The notes under the pieces: generated by a model
Told to the model about the DNA's origin: nothing
What the model saw: the letters and a program-made list of their open reading frames with translations, nothing else
The model's database searches: none
Made by a program: the position numbers and the translations under genes
Shown: piece by piece, positions 15,533 to 23,886 of the stretch
Position numbering within the stretch: position 1 is the first letter of the stretch
How the letters are laid out: the number at the start of each line of letters is the position of its first letter
Source: a virus
Length of the DNA stretch: 25,695 bases
Direction: 5' to 3' (one strand)
IMG/VR virus record: IMGVR_UViG_3300018426_002259
Coordinates: 1 to 25,695 of that record

Positions 15533-16245
15533 TTTTGTTCATTTAGAAATTTCACTATATCGTATTTAGGTTTGAATCCTAAATTTTCTAATTTTTTAAT
15601 ATTAGCGCAGGTTTGCATTCTTTCATTTGGTGCGTCTAATCTGATGGGAGTGTCTGCGGGTGCTAGGCTTGATACTTGTACAGGTTTGCCAGTACCAATG
15701 TCAATAGTGCCGCCATATTGGCTGCCCATTAGTAATTCAATAGCATCTAGCAAATCTTCCATATGTATAAAGTCACGTGAGTGATTTGTAACATATTCTA
15801 ATTTACCATTTAGCAATTTATCAACAAACATTCCTTTACGGGGCGTTTCATTATATACAGTATGAAATCGCATTCCTAGTGTTCCTCTGTAACGCCCGCC
15901 TGCCATTTCCATACAGAATTTTGAAGCAGCATAAGGATTCAAGTCTGGTTCTGCAGCAGAAGAAGAACTCGCATAAAGAATGCGAGTATCAGGACCGTGA
16001 ACGCTAAATAGCCGTTTGGTGGCTTCAACATTGTTGAGCCAATATGCCGCAGGATCTTTAATACTTTCTCTAACACCGCTCAACCCCGCTAAGTGAATAA
16101 TCAAATTGAATTTTTCCTTTAGCGAGATAGTATTGATATCATGTCCATCTACTAAATCATAACCAACAATACTGTTGTTTTTCTTTAGTCGATTTACAAG
16201 GGCAGTGCCAATATAGCCTCTATGCCCTGTAACAAGAATGTGCAT
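15529..16245 (-). CDS. extended-SDR NAD(P)-dependent epimerase/dehydratase
   Basis: 238 aa, short for the family (about 310). NAD-binding loop TGHRGYIG (6-13), then HLAGLSGVRES (51-61), a Ser-rich catalytic strand ILYASSSSA (89-97), YAASK (105-109; catalytic Tyr105/Lys109) and RDFIHMEDLLDAI, the usual 'r.fi.v.D...a' block. Members act on nucleotide sugars (4-epimerases, dehydratases, reductases). The stop of the sliding clamp gene overlaps its ATG by one base (TAATG), and it overlaps the DpdA-like gene by ATGA. A nucleotide-sugar substrate feeding the glycosyltransferase at 10066-11145 is inferred from context only. Confidence 0.88.
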   Translation of the reverse strand: MHILVTGHRGYIGTALVNRLKKNNSIVGYDLVDGHDINTISLKEKFNLIIHLAGLSGVRESIKDPAAYWLNNVEATKRLFSVHGPDTRILYASSSSAAEPDLNPYAASKFCMEMAGGRYRGTLGMRFHTVYNETPRKGMFVDKLLNGKLEYVTNHSRDFIHMEDLLDAIELLMGSQYGGTIDIGTGKPVQVSSLAPADTPIRLDAPNERMQTCANIKKLENLGFKPKYDIVKFLNEQK

Positions 16246-16979
16246 TATTTTGCCTGCGCTGGCAGGATGTAATCATATACTGTAAGTCCGCTATTTACGG
16301 AAATCTTCATAGCTCCATCATCTGATAGGAACATCTCAATTTTGCCATCCAAGTTTAGAATGGACTGAATTTGTGATACTGGATAAGTCCAAGTATTTTT
16401 TAGTGTTTGTCCATCAACACCATGAGACTCAAATACAAACTGCCCAGCGTGTGAAGCAGCATCACCAAATGAGAATACTAGTCCTTCTTTTGTTTTACTA
16501 ATATTGACGTGTGGCTCCTCAGAGTGTGCTTGCGACATAAGTTTCAATCTAGAGATAGCAGCCGCAGTAGGTTCAAACTCAATACCCCAGTTAGCACCTT
16601 TAAATTTTACTGTGCGGAGTTTAGTCTCAATAATAGTTTTATTCATAAAGCGATAATCATTTTCAAAGTCACCTGCTGAATTCTCAAAATGAATATGGCT
16701 AGGAAATGTCTCATCATTCCGTGTGTCTGTTACAACCTCAATTTTTGCGTTTTCTTGATACTCTGGATTTTTCAAATGTAAGTTTAGCTTATCAAGATTT
16801 GTCATGCCAAACACGCCATCAAACTCTTCTACACGATCCTTTGTTTTAGCATATAGAATAATGCTACGATCATCTGCGATACTGTTAATATTAGTTTCGT
16901 CCTCATCAGTAGTGACTTTCAAAAGTCCAAGGCCGAGGGTGTGAGTATGAGACACAATGTCTTGCAAAATATCTTTCAT
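16245..16979 (-). CDS. 45: DNA polymerase sliding clamp, T4 gp45-like
   Basis: 244 aa (T4 gp45 is 228). Sequence similarity to T4 gp45 is low, but the pattern fits the trimeric clamp: an N-terminal helix (MKDILQDIVSHTHTLG), alternating strands in two similar halves, FDGVFGMTNLDKLNLHL (53-69, the interdomain helix and 'l..l...l' segment of clamps), a second helix EPTAAAISRLKLMSQ (136-150) and a terminal strand pair ending VYDYILP. The clamp encircles DNA and tethers polymerase; in T4 it also activates late transcription. AGGAG lies before the ATG, a TATAAATA late promoter 28 bases upstream, and an early-type promoter further upstream inside gene A. Parts of it are echoed in genes A and B. Confidence 0.8.
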   Translation of the reverse strand: MKDILQDIVSHTHTLGLGLLKVTTDEDETNINSIADDRSIILYAKTKDRVEEFDGVFGMTNLDKLNLHLKNPEYQENAKIEVVTDTRNDETFPSHIHFENSAGDFENDYRFMNKTIIETKLRTVKFKGANWGIEFEPTAAAISRLKLMSQAHSEEPHVNISKTKEGLVFSFGDAASHAGQFVFESHGVDGQTLKNTWTYPVSQIQSILNLDGKIEMFLSDDGAMKISVNSGLTVYDYILPAQAK

Positions 16980-17006
16980 AGTTCTCCTAAAAATGTGTTG
17001 ATATTA

Positions 17007-17014
17007 TATTTATA
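17007..17014 (-). promoter_or_regulatory. T4-type late promoter TATAAATA for the clamp gene
   Basis: An exact TATAAATA on the minus strand in the 38-base gap before the clamp gene, 27 bases between the motif and the ATG. It is the only exact match I found in an intergenic position. It implies expression by gp55-programmed RNA polymerase late in infection. Confidence 0.65.
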
Positions 17015-17017
17015 GAG

Positions 17018-18343
17018 TTATACGTCATCTTCTTTATTTAATGGCATAAAAATATAGCTATACAAGCCATACTTTGTTTTTACTGTTAGCATTAGTTTGC
17101 CTTCATCTGAGATGCGAAAAGTTTTCTCACCTGCCATTTCTAATACGGCATTAACGTGAGATACATTATATGTCCATTCTTTGTTTAGATAGCCAATTGG
17201 TAGTCTATAGCCTTTAGTATCCTCTTTCTTAATTATAACTTGATTTCCAGTTTTTGTCAAGGATCTTTCACTGTTTTGTATTTGCTTAATGTTTGCTTGG
17301 CTCACCTCAAAAATAGCTACCTTTTCACCATCATATGTTGTATTAGCAACCGCCTGTGCATTACTATCAACTCTAGCTTTAGCTAAATCCTGTGTTAGCC
17401 CAGATGGCGTAGCAGGTGTTGGTAATGTTACTGGATACTCTAGTCCTTCTACAAAGTCTCCTGCGGATGCTATTATTTGAGTCGTACTCATATCAAGAAT
17501 AGCACTAGGATCTGTAACTGAGGCAGCTACTGTTGTAGGAGATTTAGTTGGGGCTGGAGCAGGCGCTGGATCTTGCTCAGTTACTGCCTTTGTTGCCGGA
17601 GGTGGTGGAGGCGCAGGAGGTGGTGGTGGAGGTGTAGGGCGAGGGCGAGGAGCTTTTGTAGCATCAGGCACTCTGTATCCACCAACGCCAATCTTTCTAG
17701 ATATTAGATAAATGTCACTAGGGTTAGCAAGTCCAACAGTCAATGAATCTGAAAAGAAAGTAGCCAACCATGGATTAGTAGATGATATATTACCAGATAC
17801 TTTTGCTTGTGATTGGGCCCAAGAGCCATACACCTTAGCAAAAGAAAATTGTTTACCAGGGCCTGTAGTGTTCCACTGCCAATTCCACGGCATATTAACA
17901 TTTACTTGAACTGCTATATATACTGCTTTAGATTTAGGTATTCCAGATTTATCTAAAAAGTTATAAGGAGCAACATCCCATTTACTGATAGGTTGTCGTT
18001 GTAGTTGTAAGGTTCCGTGTGGAACTTTATTCCCAGAAAATATATCCCACATACTTTGTGCCATTTTTGGATTAGCTGGTGAGATAACAGGCCTACTACC
18101 TGCTTTGAGATGATAAAATTTTTCTGTTTGAGTGTAGATATTAATTATTCTATAATCAGTAATAGAACTAGAATTTCCATATGATGTGTCTAAATCTCTT
18201 ACTAAATTAGTTCCCCATTTAGATGAGATTTCGCCTTTGGCTCTGAGCTCAGCCTCGTGTATTATCATATGAATAACTGATGTAGTTTTACTAACATCTT
18301 TTCGATCAGCCCTAACACTAATACCGAGAACAGCGCCAATCAT
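17018..18343 (-). CDS. gene A: chimera with a clamp-like C-terminus behind a proline-rich linker
   Basis: 441 aa. Residues 1-226 form a domain I do not recognise, Trp/Tyr-rich (PWNWQWNTTGPGKQ, AKVYGSWAQSQAK) and without signal peptide. Residues 228-268 are a proline/alanine linker with runs of six and five prolines. Residues about 340-436 resemble the second half of the clamp encoded next door: KEWTYNVSHVNAVLEMAG (388-405) against NTWTYPVSQIQSILNLDG, then ISDEGKLMLTVKT against LSDDGAMKISVNS and YSYIFMP against YDYILPA. The start overlaps the gene B stop as ATGA with AGGGG just upstream. It may be half of a divided second clamp, or a virion-associated protein that borrowed a clamp module. Confidence 0.8.
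   Translation of the reverse strand: MIGAVLGISVRADRKDVSKTTSVIHMIIHEAELRAKGEISSKWGTNLVRDLDTSYGNSSSITDYRIINIYTQTEKFYHLKAGSRPVISPANPKMAQSMWDIFSGNKVPHGTLQLQRQPISKWDVAPYNFLDKSGIPKSKAVYIAVQVNVNMPWNWQWNTTGPGKQFSFAKVYGSWAQSQAKVSGNISSTNPWLATFFSDSLTVGLANPSDIYLISRKIGVGGYRVPDATKAPRPRPTPPPPPPAPPPPPATKAVTEQDPAPAPAPTKSPTTVAASVTDPSAILDMSTTQIIASAGDFVEGLEYPVTLPTPATPSGLTQDLAKARVDSNAQAVANTTYDGEKVAIFEVSQANIKQIQNSERSLTKTGNQVIIKKEDTKGYRLPIGYLNKEWTYNVSHVNAVLEMAGEKTFRISDEGKLMLTVKTKYGLYSYIFMPLNKEDDV
17232..17260 (-). promoter_or_regulatory. perfect-consensus sigma70 promoter inside gene A, upstream of the clamp
   Basis: Minus strand TTGACA (17255-17260), 17-base spacer, TATAAT (17232-17237), inside codons for residues about 362-371 of gene A. 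Exactly the same layout as the intergenic promoters in this window. It would transcribe the clamp gene and the dpdA unit about 250 bases downstream, independently of genes B and A. Confidence 0.7.
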
Positions 18344-20742
18344 GATTTACCCCTGCCTATTGTGTAATCTGTATCTTTTATATAATATGGACCATATATA
18401 CTATCATGTGATATCTCACAAGTAATACCACCAAATGTAAAAGTATAACTGCCTTCCATTGGAATTGGATTTATATCTACACGATGTGGATTTTTCCTAG
18501 TATATGGTTCACGCCTAGGATAGCTTGTAAATATTAGCCCATTGCCGGTATCGTGTCTTGCTTGGCATCGTGCAGTAGTATGGCCCAATTCAATCCAAGG
18601 ACCATTCCATTCATCGCTTACATAAAATCTATTTTTATCTACAATAGAATGAACATAATATTTTTTATTTGCTTCAAGCCCAGAGGCTGCTGGAGGATTT
18701 ACAAACTGTATTGGTTGGCGCTCTCTGTACGCAAACCAAAAAGTATCATCAACAAATATATGATGAACATGATGCTTTATAGTAAACTCAAAGTTACAAA
18801 ATGGCAATTCTAGAGCTTCGCCATTTGGTATATCAGTTATTGTAAATCTTGTTCTAATAAATTTTTCTGTTGGTGATGTAGATCTATTTGATTTGTCAGG
18901 ATATCTTGCTTTAGGGTTTAGCAAATCCTCAATTGGATCTCCAGTATTTTCATTTAGCAATACAGGCTTTTCAGTATCTAAATATACCTCAACTTCATCT
19001 GTTGATATAATTTCTTTGATATAATATTCTTTCTTTGGATCTAATGTAGCTTGTGCCAATGCTTGTGCAGAATCAGGATTATTTTCAAATTGTACTTTCA
19101 TTCCTGGCACTAGATAATCTATAATATGACGACTATTATAATTTGGATCATTTCTTGTAGCATCATTTATAGGATGTTCCATTTCTAGTGCGTTGTCTTG
19201 TATTTCCATCCAAAATTCAAAATCAGCAAATCTAAATGAGTATGGATCGCCATCAGCAGCATCCACAATGCTAAAGGTATTACAATCAACTATTTTATCA
19301 ATTTTAAATATTTTTCCTCTAGGAATTCCTACTTGTAACAGTGCTTCAGCAGAGTCTGCAGGATTCTCAAATCTTACAGGCATTCCTTCATAAAAACGGC
19401 TTGTGTCCTCAGTTTTTAGATAACCACTTTTTGTATCGGGTATTTCATCCCGCTGTTCCCCTAATCCATCAGTTGACGGGCTTACTACTATATACTCTGG
19501 TTTGACACCCGTAATGAGCCCTGTGTACCACGCAATAGGCTCTGCTCGTGTAGTAAACTCATATATAATGCGTGGAACATATGTTCCAGAGATTGTAGGC
19601 TCAAATAACATTTGTCCTTCTTTAGGATTATCTTCACCAAACTCTACTTCCATCATATATTGATATAATCCAGGAACAGATGAATGATTTCCTATTTGCT
19701 TAGTATAAATATCAAACTGCCTAAATTCATCGTATGTTACAGACATATCTTTAAATCTACGAATAGTAGCATCTGACATTTTGAATGTTATATTCCACAA
19801 TGACTCTGAAAAATCTACCATAGGAAATATTTTAGGCGTAATATCTTTTTTGTGTATTAGAGGAACTTGATCATTAAATGACTTATCATCATTTACAAAA
19901 TCTATTCTAGATGAAACATATTCTCCATCTTCATTTACACTTGTAATTTTTACATTAGAACCTTTAGCATATTCGTTTAGATTGCGTAACTGTTCCCATA
20001 GCTTGCCTAAGTTATCCATACCAAAGTCTTTGTTGAACGCACGGATTTTCTCATCTGTTTGTCCTACAAAGTATATGTCTTTTTCAGGTGATACTGCTTC
20101 TAAAAATGTATTATCTTGTACTATCTCAATCCTGCCAGCCCAAGCCTTATTGAATCTTATATACTGTGAAGCATTTTGTGATGACGCTAGACGAATTTTA
20201 TTATTTTCCAATAACTCGTATATATAATATTTAGAGTTCGTGCTTAGTCCTGCTTCAGCTACTATATCTGTATTTGAAGGAAAGTTTTCAAATATTACTT
20301 TCATTCCTAAGTCTAAAAATGATGGATCTTTGATTACTACATAACTTCTATTATGTCGTATAGTAAATGAAAAATTAGAATAAGGAACTTCAATAATATC
20401 TTTAGTTGTAGGAGTTGTTCCTACTGTAAATTTAGTACAGTAGTCATTACACCATAGTGTATTGACATAATAGATTTTATTAGTGTCTAACTGTGCATTT
20501 GTTAGCGATTGTGTAGATCCATCTGGCGAGGTTAGGAATTGAACAGGCATTCCAACTTCTAGCCATGGAGTTAGTTGTGGAGATGTTGTAAGTTGATGTG
20601 TTCGAGGATCAATATCTAAAATCTTACCATATAAGTCAGGTATAATTTCAATAGCTTCGTCTTTGATATGATAAAAGTTTAGAAACTCAAAAAATGATGC
20701 ATACCAAGTATGTTGCAAGATATCTAGTAATTGATTCCTCAT
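18340..20742 (-). CDS. gene B: clamp-like domain interrupted by virion-type repeats, 800 aa
   Basis: Residues 1-36 (MRNQLLDILQHTWYASFFEF...) parallel the clamp N-terminus. Residues 216-299 align without large gaps to clamp residues 34-115: NKDFGMDNLGKLWEQLRNL against DGVFGMTNLDKLNLHLKNP, then VKITSVNEDGEYVSSRIDFVN against IEVVTDTRNDETFPSHIHFEN. Residues 313-340 resemble the second-domain helix (ATIRRFKDMS against AAISRLKLMS). Between 37 and 215, and again from 390 to 800, there are five repeats of the form 'GM.V.F.N.......YYI..I', a module I associate with marine phage structural proteins. It overlaps the preceding 162-aa gene by one base and gene A by four. Known function: none; a clamp-derived replication or virion factor is inferred. 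Confidence 0.8.
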   Translation of the reverse strand: MRNQLLDILQHTWYASFFEFLNFYHIKDEAIEIIPDLYGKILDIDPRTHQLTTSPQLTPWLEVGMPVQFLTSPDGSTQSLTNAQLDTNKIYYVNTLWCNDYCTKFTVGTTPTTKDIIEVPYSNFSFTIRHNRSYVVIKDPSFLDLGMKVIFENFPSNTDIVAEAGLSTNSKYYIYELLENNKIRLASSQNASQYIRFNKAWAGRIEIVQDNTFLEAVSPEKDIYFVGQTDEKIRAFNKDFGMDNLGKLWEQLRNLNEYAKGSNVKITSVNEDGEYVSSRIDFVNDDKSFNDQVPLIHKKDITPKIFPMVDFSESLWNITFKMSDATIRRFKDMSVTYDEFRQFDIYTKQIGNHSSVPGLYQYMMEVEFGEDNPKEGQMLFEPTISGTYVPRIIYEFTTRAEPIAWYTGLITGVKPEYIVVSPSTDGLGEQRDEIPDTKSGYLKTEDTSRFYEGMPVRFENPADSAEALLQVGIPRGKIFKIDKIVDCNTFSIVDAADGDPYSFRFADFEFWMEIQDNALEMEHPINDATRNDPNYNSRHIIDYLVPGMKVQFENNPDSAQALAQATLDPKKEYYIKEIISTDEVEVYLDTEKPVLLNENTGDPIEDLLNPKARYPDKSNRSTSPTEKFIRTRFTITDIPNGEALELPFCNFEFTIKHHVHHIFVDDTFWFAYRERQPIQFVNPPAASGLEANKKYYVHSIVDKNRFYVSDEWNGPWIELGHTTARCQARHDTGNGLIFTSYPRREPYTRKNPHRVDINPIPMEGSYTFTFGGITCEISHDSIYGPYYIKDTDYTIGRGKS
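18643..20559 (-). repeat. five degenerate 'GM-V-F ... YY-I' protein repeats in gene B
   Basis: Units begin near residues 62, 145, 452, 546 and 674 of gene B: VGMPVQFL, LGMKVIFEN, EGMPVRFENP, PGMKVQFENNP and RQPIQFVNPP. Each is followed 20-25 residues later by IYYV, KYYIYEL, KIFKIDKI, EYYIKEI or KYYVHSI and then an F/Y-V strand. The first two lie in the first insertion of the clamp-like domain, the last three after it. Confidence 0.75.
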
Positions 20743-21230
20743 TAATCTTTCTTTTCTTGATTAACTTCGATGTATGCTGTTCCATCTTTTTCTTTTAGTG
20801 TAAGCCTAACATCTTTAATTTTTCTATATGATTTTTCTATATCAAAACATTTTACATTGATATTTTTAGCGGCTAGCATACTATCGAATGTCATACCTTT
20901 GCCAATTAGATTATGGATATCCATATAACCACAATCCATGCCTAATCCGTACATTCCTTCGTCAAAGCCAAATACATCATATAATACATATCTATAAGAT
21001 CCATTTGCTTTGACATCTCCGTTATGGATTTTTTTGCATACGTGGTAAAACGCTCGCTCCTTGTCTTCATCATCGAGCCCTTCCCAAAACTGCATAGCTT
21101 CTCGTTCGTATTGTTCCATAGCCTTTACATAATATTCGCGAACCTTCTCCATCTCTGGAGAGTTTAACACATCTTTCAATGTTTGTTTCTTTTTATCGTC
21201 TTTTTTTTCTTTCATATCACCCAAACTCAA
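20742..21230 (-). CDS. conserved T4-like phage protein next to DNA polymerase, 162 aa
   Basis: Function unknown. A Lys-rich N-terminus (MKEKKDDKKKQTLKDVL) is followed by helices containing AMQFWEGLDDEDKERAFYHV. A conserved-looking core, SYRYVLYDVFGFDEGMYGLGMDCGYMDIHN, is of a type I recall in small proteins of marine T4-like phages. The C-terminus is a short beta region (VRLTLKEKDGTAYIEVNQ). The ATG at 21230 lies 14 bases inside the 3' end of the polymerase gene; a second Met at codon 6 (MKEKK) is possible. Its stop shares one base with the gene B ATG (TAATG), so the three are probably coupled. Confidence 0.78.
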   Translation of the reverse strand: MSLGDMKEKKDDKKKQTLKDVLNSPEMEKVREYYVKAMEQYEREAMQFWEGLDDEDKERAFYHVCKKIHNGDVKANGSYRYVLYDVFGFDEGMYGLGMDCGYMDIHNLIGKGMTFDSMLAAKNINVKCFDIEKSYRKIKDVRLTLKEKDGTAYIEVNQEKKD

Positions 21231-23886
21231 ATAATGCTTTAAATGTATTGTCCTGTCTAGTGTCAGTCAAATCATATTTTAGAACACCAATTAGATTATC
21301 TAATTTACTATCAATAATAGCATTTTCCATAGCCTCATGATCGAACGGCAATGCTTTGAACCAATCTGGTAATCGAAGCTCGTCTGTTGGATATGCTACT
21401 GATGTATATCCTAGTGGATTTTGCTTTAGCTTGCATACAATAACTTTCATGCCATCCACAATCTCCATACTGTATTTATCGTGGTTCATAACCCGTAATG
21501 TGTTCCAGTTGAGACTTGCTCTAACGTGCCCTGGCAAGTTAGCTTTACCCTGCTTCTCTTCCAATGCTCTAAAGTGTCCAATTTTATTAGCTCTCTTAGG
21601 AGATCCTTTTTCCCAGCCCGGACGCTCTTTGAATTGTATTCTAAATTGCGTAATGCGTTGTAGAATAGATTCTTCAGATTCTTCCTTTAGCACCATCATT
21701 AGAATTTCCATCAAAAACTCTTGCATAAAGACAGGAGTATCTGATCGACGCAAATCTAAGCCCATAGCTTTGATTTTTCCATCTTTGCCATCTATGTCCT
21801 TGCGATCACCTTCTAAGTCATACACTAGGGCAGCATAACGTTTCTTAGTAATGTATAAGCCTGACTCAGCAACAATCTCACGCCCAGCAGCAATAACATC
21901 AGAACGGCTAGCTGGACAGTGAAAAGCGTCCCGCATAAAATCTGTAAAAGTAGTATTTGTTGCTTCAGCTACCTGATCGTATAGTGTAATGACTGTGTCT
22001 TTGTCCCACGGGATTTTTCCATCTTTGATATCATCCTTTAGTGTATTATACGCCGAAAAATATACAGAGTCAGTATCACCATATATTACAGCATCGCCTG
22101 TGTGATCATACTTTCCTGTAATAGTTTTATTGACTTCTGCGGACATATGCTTTACAATAGCTCTACCCGTAAGTGTAGTGGATTGCCCAATACGCTTGTC
22201 AAAAAATCTACAGCCAGCATTTAGAATAGCACCATACAGAGAGTTTAGATTAATTTTCTTTACTAGCTGCCGTTTATCCCAAAATGCTATCTCAAGCTCG
22301 TTACCAGCCTCAATAGCTTTTTTCTTCATAGCTTGGAGTTCTTTACGTTCAGCATACCAACGTTTCAAAATACCAGGAATGACACCTTCAAATTCTGTTG
22401 TAAATATTGTGCCATTCGCAGATAGCATCCATGGAGTATGTGAATTGAATATAAGTTCATATACTTCAGCAGCAGACAATACTTCTGTCTCGCCATTTTC
22501 AAAATCAATAGTAATCATTATATCACGCCGTTGCTGCATTACTGCCTCATACTCTAGCGTGCCAAACATTCCTTCCCACGCACCAGCAAAAGACTTCTTT
22601 TCAAGCTCCTGCGCCTCTTTGAGCATTTCATCAGTAGCCTCTGGGCGTAGCTGTCCTACAATAGTTTCAGGTGCCATGTTGAGGGATCTAATAACACTAG
22701 GATACAGAGAGTTCAAGTCCATTGAACCAATCCATTTGTGTAGCCCTTTCTTTGGAAATGCTACATATGCTCCTGCTGCCTGCGTAGCACCTTCTACCAT
22801 AGGCGGGCGATTAGGAACTCTCAATCCTCTGTGATGTGCTTCATTGATAATAGCTTGCTCAATAACTGCTACCGCTCCCATTGTTGTTTGTAGCAATACA
22901 GTATTGGCGTGAGCTAGAATATTGCTGAGGTCGATAAACTTTAGCTTTTTGTCCAGTTTATCTAGCAGAGCTACGTCCTGCCGATTGTATTCTATAAACG
23001 TGCGAAAATCGTTGTTATATAGCTGGTCCAGCGTACCTTCGTATACCGTTTTGTTTTCCCCAACCTCTAGCTCGCCAATTGCATCTAATCTGTAGCTGTG
23101 ACGCTCCTCATATGTATATTTACGATATAAATCTAGCGAGTCTAAATGCACACGTCCTACTAGATCATATGTTTCTGCTTTTTTGCCATATCTTTCGAAC
23201 TCTCGTTTCTTTGGCAATTGTTTCCATAAACAGAAACGCCTTGTATCGTTTTTACTGAGAACACGACTTACACGATTTACAGTATATGGGATATCATAAC
23301 CCTCTGAGTTCCATCCGCTCAATATGTCTGCGTCATCGATCAAATCTAGAAATGTGTCTAGCATTTCCTTCTCAGTTTCAAATAACATAACGGATTTGCC
23401 CCATTGCGCCATTTGTTCCCTAGCTTGCTCAATAGGTAGTCCTTTAGGAGGAACTGCTAGTGTAATAAGTGCTTCAAGCCATTGTAAATGAACTGTAATA
23501 GCAGTAATAGGCATAAATGGATCAGACGGATTAGCAAATCCACGTTCTGGATCAAAATCAGTCTCAATATCCCAAAATGCTATGTTCAGCTTTGGAGCTT
23601 CTAAGTTTAGATAGTTCTCACTAAGACATTGGAACACGGGATTGATGTCAGCCTCAAATAGACGGCTATTTTGATACATGGCTTTCTCCCTACGAAAATC
23701 TTTTGTACTTTTGCAAGTAATTCTAGTAAGGGGATCTCCATAGACAGATTTATGCTTGCCTTTTTTATCCTCTACATAAAAAGTATATTTTACGGGATAT
23801 TCAATATATTTGCGTTCGCCTTCCACACGTTCTACAATGCGGATGATATCAGCTTCCTTATCAAAGAAGCCGTCTATGTAACTCAT
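21217..23886 (-). CDS. 43: family B replicative DNA polymerase, T4 gp43-like
   Basis: 889 aa, matching T4 gp43 (898). Exonuclease motifs: AFWDIETDF (103-111), SGWNSEGYDIPY (190-201) and EYNRQDVALL (299-308). Polymerase motifs: MDLNSLYPSVI (389-399, motif A), KKINLNSLYGAILNAG (543-558, motif B) and IYGDTDSVYF (601-610, motif C). All catalytic Asp and Glu residues are present, so both synthesis and proofreading should work. The extreme C-terminus DNTFKALFEFG resembles the clamp-binding peptide at the end of T4 gp43. It sits after a dsbA-like gene (TAATG overlap), under the promoter at 24177-24205. The C-terminal end overlaps the next gene by 14 bases. Confidence 0.97.
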   Translation of the reverse strand: MSYIDGFFDKEADIIRIVERVEGERKYIEYPVKYTFYVEDKKGKHKSVYGDPLTRITCKSTKDFRREKAMYQNSRLFEADINPVFQCLSENYLNLEAPKLNIAFWDIETDFDPERGFANPSDPFMPITAITVHLQWLEALITLAVPPKGLPIEQAREQMAQWGKSVMLFETEKEMLDTFLDLIDDADILSGWNSEGYDIPYTVNRVSRVLSKNDTRRFCLWKQLPKKREFERYGKKAETYDLVGRVHLDSLDLYRKYTYEERHSYRLDAIGELEVGENKTVYEGTLDQLYNNDFRTFIEYNRQDVALLDKLDKKLKFIDLSNILAHANTVLLQTTMGAVAVIEQAIINEAHHRGLRVPNRPPMVEGATQAAGAYVAFPKKGLHKWIGSMDLNSLYPSVIRSLNMAPETIVGQLRPEATDEMLKEAQELEKKSFAGAWEGMFGTLEYEAVMQQRRDIMITIDFENGETEVLSAAEVYELIFNSHTPWMLSANGTIFTTEFEGVIPGILKRWYAERKELQAMKKKAIEAGNELEIAFWDKRQLVKKINLNSLYGAILNAGCRFFDKRIGQSTTLTGRAIVKHMSAEVNKTITGKYDHTGDAVIYGDTDSVYFSAYNTLKDDIKDGKIPWDKDTVITLYDQVAEATNTTFTDFMRDAFHCPASRSDVIAAGREIVAESGLYITKKRYAALVYDLEGDRKDIDGKDGKIKAMGLDLRRSDTPVFMQEFLMEILMMVLKEESEESILQRITQFRIQFKERPGWEKGSPKRANKIGHFRALEEKQGKANLPGHVRASLNWNTLRVMNHDKYSMEIVDGMKVIVCKLKQNPLGYTSVAYPTDELRLPDWFKALPFDHEAMENAIIDSKLDNLIGVLKYDLTDTRQDNTFKALFEFG

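Noticed and set aside
18335-18350. Gene B/gene A junction as a frameshift or sequencing error breaking one long gene
   Set aside because: The junction is a clean TGA/ATG overlap with an AGGGG site, the same arrangement as most gene pairs here, so two coupled genes are more likely.
21242-21270. TTGACT-17-TACATT inside the end of the polymerase gene as a sixth promoter
   Set aside because: The -10 matches only 4 of 6 and the predicted start would lie within a few bases of the next ATG.
21470-21485. GATAAATA late-promoter-like sequence inside polymerase coding sequence
   Set aside because: Not near a gene start; such 7/8 matches are expected by chance in AT-rich sequence.
21356-22834. Plus-strand open frames of 160 and 234 codons opposite the DNA polymerase gene
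   Set aside because: They lie entirely antisense to well-supported polymerase coding sequence with intact motifs, show no family features and no ribosome sites.
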